From: Allosaccharopolyspora coralli | GTDB lineage: Bacteria > Actinomycetota > Actinomycetes > Mycobacteriales > Pseudonocardiaceae | Length of the DNA stretch: 64,000 nucleotides | Assembly: GCF_009664835.1 (NCBI RefSeq) | Contig: NZ_CP045929.1 | Span: 1,488,001 to 1,552,000, forward strand | Reading direction: 5' to 3' | In this document: in pieces, positions 35,234 through 43,111 of the stretch | Layout of the letters: each line of letters opens with the position of its first letter | Numbering within the stretch: the first letter of the stretch is position 1 | Position numbers and translations under genes: made by a program | The notes under the pieces: model-generated | Seen by the model: only the letters and a program-made list of their open reading frames with translations | Told to the model about the DNA's origin: nothing | The model's database searches: none

Positions 35234-36103
35234 TCACCCCTCCGTGAGCGCGTCCCGAGCAGCGCTGACGGCCTGCATCCCGTAGCCGCGTCCGAACAGC
35301 ACGGTGTGCACGAGCAGCGGGAACAACTGGTGCAGCCCGATCCGTGCTCGCCAGCCGTCCGCGAGCGGAGTGACCTCCTCGTAGGCGGCGACGATGCGCT
35401 CCAGGTGCGGGCACCCGAACAGGTGCAGCATCGCGATGTCGGTCTCCCGGTGGCCGCCGTGGGCGGCCGGGTCGATGAGCCACACCCGGTCGTCTGAACC
35501 CCAGTGCACGTTGCCGCTCCACAGGTCGCCGTGCAGCCGGGCAGGAGGCTCTGCGGGGCCGGCGAGGTCGTCGAGCCGCGCGCAGACCCGCATGATCGTG
35601 TCGCCTTTGGTGCCGCTCAGTACGCCTTGATCGGTCGCGCGGCGCACGTACGGCTCGACCCGGTGGGTGGCGTAGAACGTCGGCCAGTCCGATTTGACCT
35701 CGTTGCGCATCGGGGCGAGCCCGATCCACGCGTCGGCCGGACCGTCCGGAGGTGGGGCACCGAACCCGTCGGCCCCGGAGGCGTGCAGTGTCGCCAGTTG
35801 CCGCCCGAACGTCTCCGCTGCCGTCGAACTCGGACGCCCCGAGGCCACGTGGTCGGTGACGAGCCAGTGTTCGTCGTGCCCGTGCACGGCGGGAACCGGC
35901 ACGGTCCCCGAGTTCGCGAGCCACCGCAGCGACGCCGCCTCGGCGGGCACCGCGCCAGGCATCCCGTCGGTGCGCTTCACGAACACGGTCTCGCCGTTCG
36001 AGCACCGCACTTCGAAGGCCGCCGAGGTGTCACCGCCGGTGAGGCGGCGTTCGCCTGCGGTGGCGCTGCCGGTGAGCGCGACCACCGCGTCCTCGGCGTT
36101 CAC
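35234..36103 (-). CDS. Fructosamine kinase-like phosphotransferase
   Basis: A 289-residue small-molecule kinase of the fructosamine/ketosamine-3-kinase family: ATP-lobe FVKRTDG, catalytic RLHGDLWSGNVHW (about residue 193) and metal-binding LIDPAAHGGHRETDIAML. It would phosphorylate glycated amines for deglycation, but aminoglycoside-kinase-fold relatives share these motifs. ATG 36103 overlaps the tyrosine phosphatase stop by four bases, so the two are co-translated. Confidence 0.85.
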   Translation of the reverse strand: MNAEDAVVALTGSATAGERRLTGGDTSAAFEVRCSNGETVFVKRTDGMPGAVPAEAASLRWLANSGTVPVPAVHGHDEHWLVTDHVASGRPSSTAAETFGRQLATLHASGADGFGAPPPDGPADAWIGLAPMRNEVKSDWPTFYATHRVEPYVRRATDQGVLSGTKGDTIMRVCARLDDLAGPAEPPARLHGDLWSGNVHWGSDDRVWLIDPAAHGGHRETDIAMLHLFGCPHLERIVAAYEEVTPLADGWRARIGLHQLFPLLVHTVLFGRGYGMQAVSAARDALTEG

Positions 36104-36570
36104 AGCCGCTCCCGAACCCAGTCGATGAGCCCTGGCATGGCGGCCTCGACCTGGCCGAGAGCGTCCTCGAACCCGTGGTCACCCCCGTAGTACGGGTCCG
36201 GCACCTCGGCGCCCTCGTGGGAGCCGGGGTCGAACGACCGCAACAGCCGCACCCGCCGGCTCGTCTCGTCGCCGAGCGCGTTGCGCACCACTCGCTGGTG
36301 ACCCGCGTCCATCGCCACCAGCAGGTCCGCGGTCAGGTGCGAGTCGTCGAGCTGGCTCGCCACGTGGTCGGTGTCGTAGCCGTGCTCGGCGAGGACCGTG
36401 ACCGTGCGGGGGTCCGCAGGCTCGCCCGCGTGCCACGGGCCGGTTCCCGCGCTGCTGACCTCGACGACCTCGTCGAGACCCTCGCGGCGCAAATACTCGC
36501 GGAACACCAGCGCCGCCATCGGAGAGCGACAGATGTTGCCGGTACAGATGAAGGAGACGTGCACGCTCAC
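36100..36570 (-). CDS. ptpA: Low-molecular-weight protein-tyrosine phosphatase
   Basis: A 156-residue phosphatase with the CTGNICRS P-loop at residues 9-16 and the general-acid Asp in VPDPYYGG (about residue 126). Closest in place and length to mycobacterial PtpA, which also neighbours SURF1 and cobalamin genes. GTG start at 36570. The product overlaps the kinase gene, pairing a phosphatase with a sugar-amine kinase; no functional link is proven. Confidence 0.9.
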   Translation of the reverse strand: MSVHVSFICTGNICRSPMAALVFREYLRREGLDEVVEVSSAGTGPWHAGEPADPRTVTVLAEHGYDTDHVASQLDDSHLTADLLVAMDAGHQRVVRNALGDETSRRVRLLRSFDPGSHEGAEVPDPYYGGDHGFEDALGQVEAAMPGLIDWVRERL

Positions 36571-36706
36571 TCCTGTGATGCTCGATCTTCTCGCCCGGCG
36601 ACCATACGACGCCTGGGCGGTTCGGCGCCCCAGCGGGAGCGGAGGCGGCGCCCGGCTCGTGAGTCCCCTCGGCCGGAGACAGCCCCCACGGCCTAGACTT
36701 TCCCGG

Positions 36707-37771
36707 ATGAGCGGGGAGGACTTGCTGCGCCACCACGGCGACGTCGACGCGGCGCCAGGTCTTCTCGACTTCGCGGTGAACGTCCGGATCGACCGGCCGC
36801 CAGCGTGGCTGCGGCAGCGTCTCGCCGACGCGCTGGACAGGCTCGGGCACTATCCGTCCGCCACCGACGAGCTCGCTGCTCGCAACGCAGTCGCCGCGCG
36901 GCACGGTCGCGGCGCCGACGAGGTGGTGGTGCTCGCGGGCGCGGCGGAAGGGTTCGCGCTGCTCCCGAACCTGCGGCCCCGGCTCGCGGCGTTGGTGCAT
37001 CCTTCGTTCACCGAGCCCGACGTGGCGCTGCGCGACGCGGGCGTGCCGGTGACCAAGGTGCAGCTCGACCCGGACGACGGGTACCGCCTCGACCCGGCCG
37101 CGATCCCCGACGAGGCGGACCTGGTGGTGCTGGGCAATCCGACCAATCCCACGTCGGTGCTGCATCCCGCCGAGGTCGTGCGCCGGATCGCCCGTCCGGG
37201 GCGCGTCGTGGTCGTCGACGAGGCGTTCGCGGACGCGGTTCCCGGCGAACCCGAGTCGCTCGCGGCGGAGCCGGTGCCCGGGGTGCTGGTGCTGCGCAGT
37301 CTCACCAAGATGTGGGGCCTGCCGGGCTTGCGTGCCGGTTACGCACTCGGCGACCCCGAGCTGCTCGGAGCACTGGTCCACGGGCGTGCGCATTGGCCGT
37401 TGAACACGCTCACGCTCGAAGCCGTCGTCGCCTGTTGCGAACCGTCAGCGCTCGCCGAGTCCGCGGAAGCGGCGCGGGAGATGGCCGAGGCGCGCGAGGC
37501 TCTGGCGTGGGAGCTCGACTCGCTGCCCGGCGTGGAGGTCCACGGCCCCGCCGCCGCGCCGTTCCTGTTGCTGCGCGTCGAGCAGGGCGCGCGGGTGCGG
37601 GAACTGCTGCGCGCACGGGGAGTGGCGGTGCGCAGAGGAGACACTTTCCCGGGTCTGGGAACCGACCACCTCCGGGTCGCCGTCCGATCCCGGGACAGCA
37701 ACATCCGGTTGGTCAAGACGATGGACGAGGTGCTCGGCGGCAGGCCGGGCGGAACGGGGGTGCGGGAGTGA
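36707..37771 (+). CDS. cobC: Threonine-phosphate decarboxylase-like aminotransferase (CobC)
   Basis: PLP-dependent fold-I enzyme of 354 residues that supplies (R)-1-amino-2-propanol phosphate for cobalamin. The N-terminus HHGDVDAAPGLLDFAVNV is the CobC-type opening; LGNPTNPTS binds cofactor, VVVDEAFAD stacks the ring, and SLTKMWGLPGLRAGY contains the Schiff-base Lys (about residue 204). ATG 36707. Its stop overlaps the next start (GTGA). With cobD 2.5 kb away it supports local aminopropanol-arm synthesis. Confidence 0.88.
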   Translation: MSGEDLLRHHGDVDAAPGLLDFAVNVRIDRPPAWLRQRLADALDRLGHYPSATDELAARNAVAARHGRGADEVVVLAGAAEGFALLPNLRPRLAALVHPSFTEPDVALRDAGVPVTKVQLDPDDGYRLDPAAIPDEADLVVLGNPTNPTSVLHPAEVVRRIARPGRVVVVDEAFADAVPGEPESLAAEPVPGVLVLRSLTKMWGLPGLRAGYALGDPELLGALVHGRAHWPLNTLTLEAVVACCEPSALAESAEAAREMAEAREALAWELDSLPGVEVHGPAAAPFLLLRVEQGARVRELLRARGVAVRRGDTFPGLGTDHLRVAVRSRDSNIRLVKTMDEVLGGRPGGTGVRE

Positions 37772-38625
37772 CCGTGCGCGTGCAGGACGTGGTGGCGGCG
37801 CTGGAGAAGGCGTACCCACCGGAGTTCGCCGAGTCGTGGGACGCGGTGGGGCTCGTCACCGGGGATCCGCGGGCCGCCGTGCAGCGCATCGCGTTCTGCG
37901 TCGACCCCGTCGAGGCCACAGTGGACGAAGCGATCGGCTTCGGGGCCCAGCTGCTCGTCGCGCACCACCCGCTGTTGCTCAAGGGCGTGCACGGTGTTCC
38001 CGCCGACACGTCGAAGGGTCGCTTGGTGCACCGGATGATCCGGGCGGGCATCGGCCTGTACTGCGCACACACCAACGCCGACACCGCCGCGCCCGGCGTG
38101 TCGGACGCACTCGCCGAGGCGCTCGGCCTCCGGGTGCGGGAACCGCTGTCCCCGCACGAGCCCGGCGCACGCACGGGCCTCGGTCGCATCGGGGAGCTCT
38201 CCGAGCCGGAACCGTTCGAGACGTTCGTCCGCCGGGTCGCACACGGACTGCCGACGACCACGTGGGGCGTGCGCGGGGCGGGCGATCCGGACCGGCCCGT
38301 CCGCACCGTCGCCGTGTCCGGGGGCGCCGGGGACGGGCTGCTCGAGGCCGCGACCGCCGCCGGTGTCGACGCGTTCGTCACCGCCGACCTGCGGCACCAT
38401 CCGGCGGGCGAGCATCTCGCCGTCGGCGACCTCCCGGACACCGACGTCCCCGCGCTCGTCGACGTCGCGCACTGGGCGAGCGAGTGGCCGTGGTGTCAGC
38501 AGGCGGCCGACATCGTCGCCGAGGCGTTGCCGGATACTGTCGAGGTTCTCGTCTCCACCCGCCGCACCGACCCGTGGACCGTCCACGCGAGCGGTGCGGC
38601 CGACCCCGGGAGGGCGCCCGCGTGA
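37768..38625 (+). CDS. Nif3-like dinuclear metal-binding protein
   Basis: A 285-residue Nif3/GTP-cyclohydrolase-1-type-2-like protein. Metal-binding blocks are LLVAHHPLLLKG (residue about 57), YCAHTNADTA (about 92), and DLRHHPAGEH in the second half. The family is near universal but its reaction is unresolved. GTG start coupled to cobC, and its stop overlaps the zinc-ribbon gene, forming a four-gene coupled chain conserved in mycobacteria. Confidence 0.88.
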   Translation: MTVRVQDVVAALEKAYPPEFAESWDAVGLVTGDPRAAVQRIAFCVDPVEATVDEAIGFGAQLLVAHHPLLLKGVHGVPADTSKGRLVHRMIRAGIGLYCAHTNADTAAPGVSDALAEALGLRVREPLSPHEPGARTGLGRIGELSEPEPFETFVRRVAHGLPTTTWGVRGAGDPDRPVRTVAVSGGAGDGLLEAATAAGVDAFVTADLRHHPAGEHLAVGDLPDTDVPALVDVAHWASEWPWCQQAADIVAEALPDTVEVLVSTRRTDPWTVHASGAADPGRAPA

Positions 38626-39362
38626 AAGCCGACCCCGCCGTGCAGCGACTGCTGCTCGACCTCGCCGACGTCGACGCCGAGCTCAACCGCGTGACGCACC
38701 GCAGGCGGACGTTGCCCGAGCTCGAGCAGATCGGTGCGGCCGAGCGGGACCTGCAGGCCAAGCGCGACTCGCTCGTCGCGGCCCAGACCTCGCACGGTGA
38801 CGTCGACCGGGACGCGAAGCGACTCGAGACCGAGGTCGAGCAGGTCCGCGCTCGCGAGGATCGGGACCGCAAGTTGCTCGATTCCGGATCCCTGGGGTCC
38901 TCCAAACAGATGGAAGAGGTCCAGCACGAGCTGCAGACCCTCGCCCGTCGTCAAGGCGTCCTGGAGGACGAGCTGCTCGAGGTGATGGAGCAGCGGGAGG
39001 CGTTGGAGTCCGACGTCGAACGCACCCGGATCGCCGTGGAGGAAGCCGAGACCACGCTCGAGGACGCGAGGAGCCGCCGGGACGAAGCGCTCGCCGATCT
39101 CGACACCAACGAGGCGAAGCGGCTCGCCGAGCGGGAAGGTCTCGTCGGGCGCGTTCCGGACGACCTGCTCGCGCTCTACGACCGGATCCGGGAGAACAAG
39201 GGCGTCGGCGCGGGCCTGTTGCAGTACCGGCGATGCGGTGCGTGCCGGATCGAACTGGACCGTGCGGCGCTCGCGCACGTCGCCGACGCCGCCGACGACG
39301 AGGTGGTCCGCTGCGAGGAGTGCGGTGCGATTCTCGTCCGTACCAAGGAATCCGGGCTGTGA
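38622..39362 (+). CDS. Coiled-coil zinc-ribbon protein (CT398-like)
   Basis: A 246-residue protein: a long alpha-helical coiled coil (residues about 5-180, many heptads of Leu/Glu/Arg) and a C-terminal zinc ribbon with CGACRIEL and RCEECGAIL as the two Cys pairs. The pattern matches the C4-type zinc-ribbon/CT398 family found between Nif3-like and RNase H genes across actinobacteria. Function unknown; proposed links to flagellar or division proteins in other phyla do not carry over. Coupled on both sides by GTGA overlaps. Confidence 0.88.
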   Translation: MKADPAVQRLLLDLADVDAELNRVTHRRRTLPELEQIGAAERDLQAKRDSLVAAQTSHGDVDRDAKRLETEVEQVRAREDRDRKLLDSGSLGSSKQMEEVQHELQTLARRQGVLEDELLEVMEQREALESDVERTRIAVEEAETTLEDARSRRDEALADLDTNEAKRLAEREGLVGRVPDDLLALYDRIRENKGVGAGLLQYRRCGACRIELDRAALAHVADAADDEVVRCEECGAILVRTKESGL

Positions 39363-40498
39363 AGCTGGTCGTCGAGGCCGACGGCGGCTCCCGCGGCAAC
39401 CCCGGCCCCGCCGGATACGGAGCGGTGCTCCGGGGCGACGGGGGAGCGGTACTCGCCGAACGGTCCGGTGGGCTCGGGGTCACGACGAACAACGTGGCCG
39501 AGTACCGGGGCATGATCGCCGGGCTCGAAGCCGCGCTGGAGTACGGCGGCACCGAGGTCCGGGTGCGGTTGGATTCGAAACTCGTCGTCGAGCAGATGTG
39601 CGGGCGGTGGAAGGTCAAGAACGAGACGCTGCGGCCGATGCACACCCGGGCGACGGACCTCGTGAACCGGCTCGGGGCGGTCACGTTCGAGTGGATTCCG
39701 CGCGCCGAGAACACCCACGCCGACCGGCTCGCGAACGCGGCCATGGACGAACAGGCGGGGGACGGGTCGGCGCAAGCGCCGAACGCCGCTGGAGCTGAGA
39801 CGGCCGGGTCCGACTCCACTGCGTCGACCACTCCGGCGTCGGCGAGCTGGACCGGCGCCCTCGGTCGGCCGACCCGACTGATCCTGCTGCGCCACGGCCA
39901 GACCGCGATGTCGGTCGACCGCCGCTACTCCGGGGGTGGCGACGTGCCGCTGACCGATCTCGGCGTGCGGCAGGCGGAGGCGGCGGGCAAGCGCCTGGCG
40001 TCGATGGACCTCGGTGGAGTTCCGGTGCTGTGCTCACCGCTGCAACGCACCCGGCGGACCGCCGAGGCGGTCGTGTCGCAGACCGGCAGCGAGTTGCGGG
40101 CGCACGAAGGCCTGGTGGAAACGGACTTCGGCGCATGGGAGGGACTCACGTTCCGCGAGGCGGCCGAGCAGTACCCGGAGCTGCACCGTTCGTGGCTGGG
40201 CGATCCCGACGTCGAGCCTCCCGGCGGCGAGAGCCTCAACGCCGTGTACGAGCGAGTGAGCGTCGCCTGTACGGACATTCTCGCTCGCTACGCCGCAGAG
40301 ACCGTGGTGCTCGTCAGTCACGTCACGCCGATCAAGGCGCTGCTGCGCCTGGGACTGGGCGTCGGTCCGGCCGTGTTCTATCGGCTGCACCTCGACCTCG
40401 CGTCGCTGTCCATTGTGGAGTTCTACCCGGATGGCAACGCCTCGGTGCACCTCGTCAACGACACCGCGCACCTGAGCGCGACAGGTGTTCTAGAGTAG
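39359..40498 (+). CDS. Bifunctional RNase HI / alpha-ribazole phosphatase-like protein
   Basis: A 379-residue fusion. Residues 1-135 are a short RNase HI domain with the catalytic Asp/Glu set (VVEADGGSRGNPGPAGYG, NNVAEYRG, VRLDSKLVVEQ, NTHADRLAN). After a Ser/Ala/Thr linker, residues about 175-379 are a histidine phosphatase (LLRHGQTAMSVDRRYSG with the nucleophilic His, and VLVSHVTPIKALL with the second His), related to CobC-type alpha-ribazole phosphatase. The fusion is known in mycobacteria as an RNase HI with acid phosphatase activity. GTG start at 39359. The stop lies four bases before rnpB. Confidence 0.92.
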   Translation: MKLVVEADGGSRGNPGPAGYGAVLRGDGGAVLAERSGGLGVTTNNVAEYRGMIAGLEAALEYGGTEVRVRLDSKLVVEQMCGRWKVKNETLRPMHTRATDLVNRLGAVTFEWIPRAENTHADRLANAAMDEQAGDGSAQAPNAAGAETAGSDSTASTTPASASWTGALGRPTRLILLRHGQTAMSVDRRYSGGGDVPLTDLGVRQAEAAGKRLASMDLGGVPVLCSPLQRTRRTAEAVVSQTGSELRAHEGLVETDFGAWEGLTFREAAEQYPELHRSWLGDPDVEPPGGESLNAVYERVSVACTDILARYAAETVVLVSHVTPIKALLRLGLGVGPAVFYRLHLDLASLSIVEFYPDGNASVHLVNDTAHLSATGVLE

Positions 40499-40502
40499 TG
40501 AG

Positions 40503-40896
40503 CGCGGATGAGTCGGTCGGGCGGCCGCGTCGGGCGTGGCCCGTCGAGGAAAGTCCGGACTCCACAGGGCACGGTGGTTGCCAACGGCAACCCGGGGCGA
40601 CCCGCGGGAAAGTGCCACAGAAAGCAGACCGCCCGGTTCGACCGGGTAAGGGTGAAACGGTGGTGTAAGAGACCACCAGCACCCCGGGTGACCGGGGTGG
40701 CTCGGTAAACCCCACCGGGAGCAAGGTCAAGAGGGCGCTACGGCGCCTGCGCAGGCGTTCGAGGGCGGCCCGCCCGAGTCTGCGGGTAGACCGCTGGAGC
40801 CTGCCGGCGACGGCAGGCCGAGATGGATGGTCGCCGAATGGGAGCACCGCAAGGTCCCCAGGAACAGGATCCGGCTTACAGATCGACTCATCCGCC
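40503..40896 (+). ncRNA. rnpB: RNase P RNA, bacterial type A
   Basis: About 394 nt, closed by the terminal stem GCGGATGAGTCG/CGACTCATCCGC. The universal core GAGGAAAGTCCGGAC near the 5' end, ACAGAAA and GGTAAACCCC in the middle, and GGAACAGGATCCGGCTTACA near the 3' end are all present. Catalytic RNA for tRNA 5' maturation. Confidence 0.96.
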
Positions 40897-40931
40897 CGCA
40901 CACCGGCGCGAACGACCTCCTCAGCCCGCGT

Positions 40932-41062
40932 TGTGGAACTTGGGTAGGTGGTCCATGACCGGCGTTCAGAGTTCGCGCCTCGCGGCGTTGGGGTCCTCTT
41001 GAGTACCAGGCTGTACGCGGCGAGAACCCCTGCCTTGCGAGGCACGAACTCTGAACGCCGGA
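40932..41062 (-). repeat. Structured inverted-repeat element, copy A
   Basis: Arms CCGGCGTTCAGAGTTCG (40960-40976) and CGAACTCTGAACGCCGG (41046-41062) are perfectly complementary, and pairing continues eight positions inward with a single wobble, giving a 25-bp stem. Inside, GGGGTTCTC pairs with GAGGACCCC (minus-strand reading). Bases 40932-41045 of the minus strand are about 70% identical by eye to the plus-strand copy at 49628-49738. A perfect 15-base palindrome TGCTCAGGCTGAGCA follows at 41075-41089. It lies 36 bp from the 3' end of rnpB on the other strand. Nature unknown: structured RNA, mobile-element end or both. Confidence 0.7.
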
Positions 41063-41137
41063 GCCTCTGATCCTGCTCAGGCTGAGCACGAGAGACCGTG
41101 CTCTACGGGCACAACTTGCCAGTTCCCCAACGCCCTG

Positions 41138-41362
41138 TCAGCCCGAGTAGCACGCGTCGAGCGCCAACACGGGGTACTCGTAGCCTCTCGCCGGCGGTAC
41201 TCGAGTGAGTCCGGCCCGTGCCGCCATCCGGGTAGCGCGTTCGTTGTCCGATCCGGTCTCCATCAGCACCGGCAAATGCGCTCCGGCCGACCCGTAGGTC
41301 ACCGCTGTCCTGGATGCCCGCTTATCCGCCGGATACCGCGATGCGGCCGGGCGGATGATCAC
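41138..41362 (-). CDS. Possible acetyltransferase-like fragment
   Basis: A 74-residue frame whose middle (LPVLMETGSDNERATRMAARAGLTRV) resembles the acetyl-CoA-binding end of GNAT enzymes (pattern ETxxDNxxAxxxAxxxGF). The N-terminal part of such an enzyme is missing, so it is a fragment or a coincidence. Weak support. Confidence 0.3.
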   Translation of the reverse strand: MIIRPAASRYPADKRASRTAVTYGSAGAHLPVLMETGSDNERATRMAARAGLTRVPPARGYEYPVLALDACYSG

Positions 41363-41409
41363 TCGCGTGTCGGCATTCGTCGCTCGCTGTTGTTGGGGAC
41401 ACTGGGGGG

Positions 41410-41616
41410 ATGAGCGAGCAGGACGGCCCCGCCTTCGCGGACGGGCCGCACACGGTGTGCTTCGGGTGCGGCGGGTTCCGCAAGATCAGCGAACCGCGGG
41501 TCTACGTCATTCAGGCGACCGCGGAGCTGCAGACCGGCATGACGATGGGGGAGTGGCGGACGTGTCCGTACTGCTCGGGAGGGGCGCAGCTACCGGGCCT
41601 GCAAGCGCCCGCCTGA
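41410..41616 (+). CDS. Small protein with two Cys pairs (possible zinc binding)
   Basis: A 68-residue protein with CFGCGG near residue 17 and CPYCSGG near residue 52, spaced as in a small zinc ribbon. ATG 41410 follows GGGGG closely. It is unlike any family I can name, and sits just before the long leader of the secretion-like cluster. Confidence 0.6.
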   Translation: MSEQDGPAFADGPHTVCFGCGGFRKISEPRVYVIQATAELQTGMTMGEWRTCPYCSGGAQLPGLQAPA

Positions 41617-42274
41617 ACAGTGGCGAGCACGGGCGCCCTGCTCCGGTACGGACACGCCGAAGTGTCGATCTCATGAGTACCTGGTCGGGTGGTGCTGCCG
41701 ACAGGAACCGCCGGCGTGAGCTCGCGTTGGACGCCGGTCGACCCGAGGGCCGGTCGTCGTGACGATCAGCGGCGACCTAGCGATCTTCACAGGTCAACGG
41801 CAGAAGCTGGGTACTCCTGCGTCGACGTGGCCCTGCCGGAAGTCGACGCGTCCGGCCCGCTACGCTGAGCACGTCTCATGATCAGCCGGTGATCGCGCGT
41901 AGTGATCGATCCACGGTAGGGGTCAGCGAAAAGTCCCGTTCGGATGATTCCGTCTGTTGCGCGGTGGTGTGATGTGCCGAACGCCACTCCGGGAAAAATC
42001 AGCACCGTGTGTCACGAAAGGTGCGATTCCAGCGTGGAGGATCACACCACTGTGGAGGATGCCGCGTCGGTGACCAGGGATCTCTTCTCGTTGCGCGACA
42101 TTCGCGGACGTTGCGCCATGTGGTCTACAACCACACTCCGCCACTGGGCTGGACTCAGGTCGGTACCTCTACTTCCGGCGGCTCCTGTCATGTTCTACTC
42201 GTACGCGCCGCGTGTGTCCGCATGCGCGCAGGCGAACCGACCCGACCGCACTCCGCTCGCACAGGGGTAACGAC
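41617..42274. other. 658-bp gap before the T4SS-like cluster
   Basis: No convincing gene. A 29-codon frame at 41673-41762 has no ribosome site. Features seen: a TGATCA-containing stretch near 41877-41905, and a direct repeat GTGGAGGAT near 42033 and 42051. The AT-richer section 41930-42010 is the most promoter-like part, and the cluster's promoter is probably here. Confidence 0.4.
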
Positions 42275-42571
42275 ATGACCACGACCGCCATGGCCCTGGA
42301 CACGCTGGCGCAACTCGACCCCGTGGCCCAGACCGGCCTCGGAACCGAGGGTATCCGCGGGTGGATCCTCAACAACCTGCTCCCGCTGCTGCTCATCACG
42401 GTCGCGATCCTGTTGCTGTGGCTCGGCGGCGGGAAAGGCGACAACGCCGGTGTGATGCGCCGCGTGGGCGGCGTGTTCATCGCACTGGCCATCATCGGGC
42501 TGGCGGTCACCGGGTCCGGTGTCGACATCGGCACGTTCATCGCCGGTCTGTTCTCCACCAGCAGCGGGTGA
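42275..42571 (+). CDS. Small two-helix membrane protein of T4SS-like cluster
   Basis: A 98-residue protein with two transmembrane helices (LLPLLLITVAILLLWLGGG near residues 33-51 and VFIALAIIGLAVTGSG near 65-80). Size and topology resemble VirB2/TrbC-type pilin-like subunits or their actinobacterial counterparts, and it is the first gene of the cluster. No signal peptide is clear. ATG 42275 has AGGGG upstream. Assignment to pilin is inference from position and topology. Confidence 0.7.
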   Translation: MTTTAMALDTLAQLDPVAQTGLGTEGIRGWILNNLLPLLLITVAILLLWLGGGKGDNAGVMRRVGGVFIALAIIGLAVTGSGVDIGTFIAGLFSTSSG

Positions 42572-42577
42572 TCTCTG

Positions 42578-43111
42578 TTGCGCATACGCACCGACGACGA
42601 GGTCTACCGGGTGGACGCGGTGTGGCTCGGACCTCCGAAGGCGACCTTTCCGTGGCGGGCGCGCTACGTGGCGTGGGGCGTGGGGATCGTGGTTTTCCTC
42701 CTCGTGCTCACCATCGAGCGGCGCATGAACATCGGCTTCAGCTTCTTCTCGACCGCGTGGGCCGTGATCATCACGATCACCGTCACGCGGATCATCTGTG
42801 CCAAGATCACGCACGAGCGTCCGCTCGGCGCGGTCCTGGTGATGTGGTTGCGAGAACTGACCGCCCCGAGAGAGACCACGACACCGCGGGGCGGTGCCGC
42901 GGGCGCTGCCAAGATCAAGGTCCGTCGTGAGCGCCCCCGGCCCCGGAAGGGCGACTCCGGTGGAAGCGCCGCCGCACGTGCCGCCACGAAGAAGACCCGT
43001 CGTCCCGGGAAGACGCGACGAACGAACAGGACCGCCGGTCGGAACCCGACCGGCGCACGTGCACGCAGCAGCAAGGAGGTTCGCGGTGTTCGGTCGCCGG
43101 CGAAGCCGTGA
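42578..43111 (+). CDS. PrgI/VirB3-like membrane protein with basic tail
   Basis: A 177-residue protein. Residues 1-90 hold two helices (YVAWGVGIVVFLLVLTI and FSTAWAVIITITVTRIIC) as in PrgI/VirB3-like partners that sit next to VirB4 ATPases. Residues 105-177 are almost entirely Arg/Lys/Gly/Ser/Thr, an unusually basic cytoplasmic tail. TTG start at 42578; the last 26 bases overlap the ATPase gene. Confidence 0.65.
   Translation: MRIRTDDEVYRVDAVWLGPPKATFPWRARYVAWGVGIVVFLLVLTIERRMNIGFSFFSTAWAVIITITVTRIICAKITHERPLGAVLVMWLRELTAPRETTTPRGGAAGAAKIKVRRERPRPRKGDSGGSAAARAATKKTRRPGKTRRTNRTAGRNPTGARARSSKEVRGVRSPAKP

Noticed and set aside
41673-41762. 29-codon frame before the T4SS-like cluster
   Set aside because: No ribosome site, no hydrophobic or conserved character.
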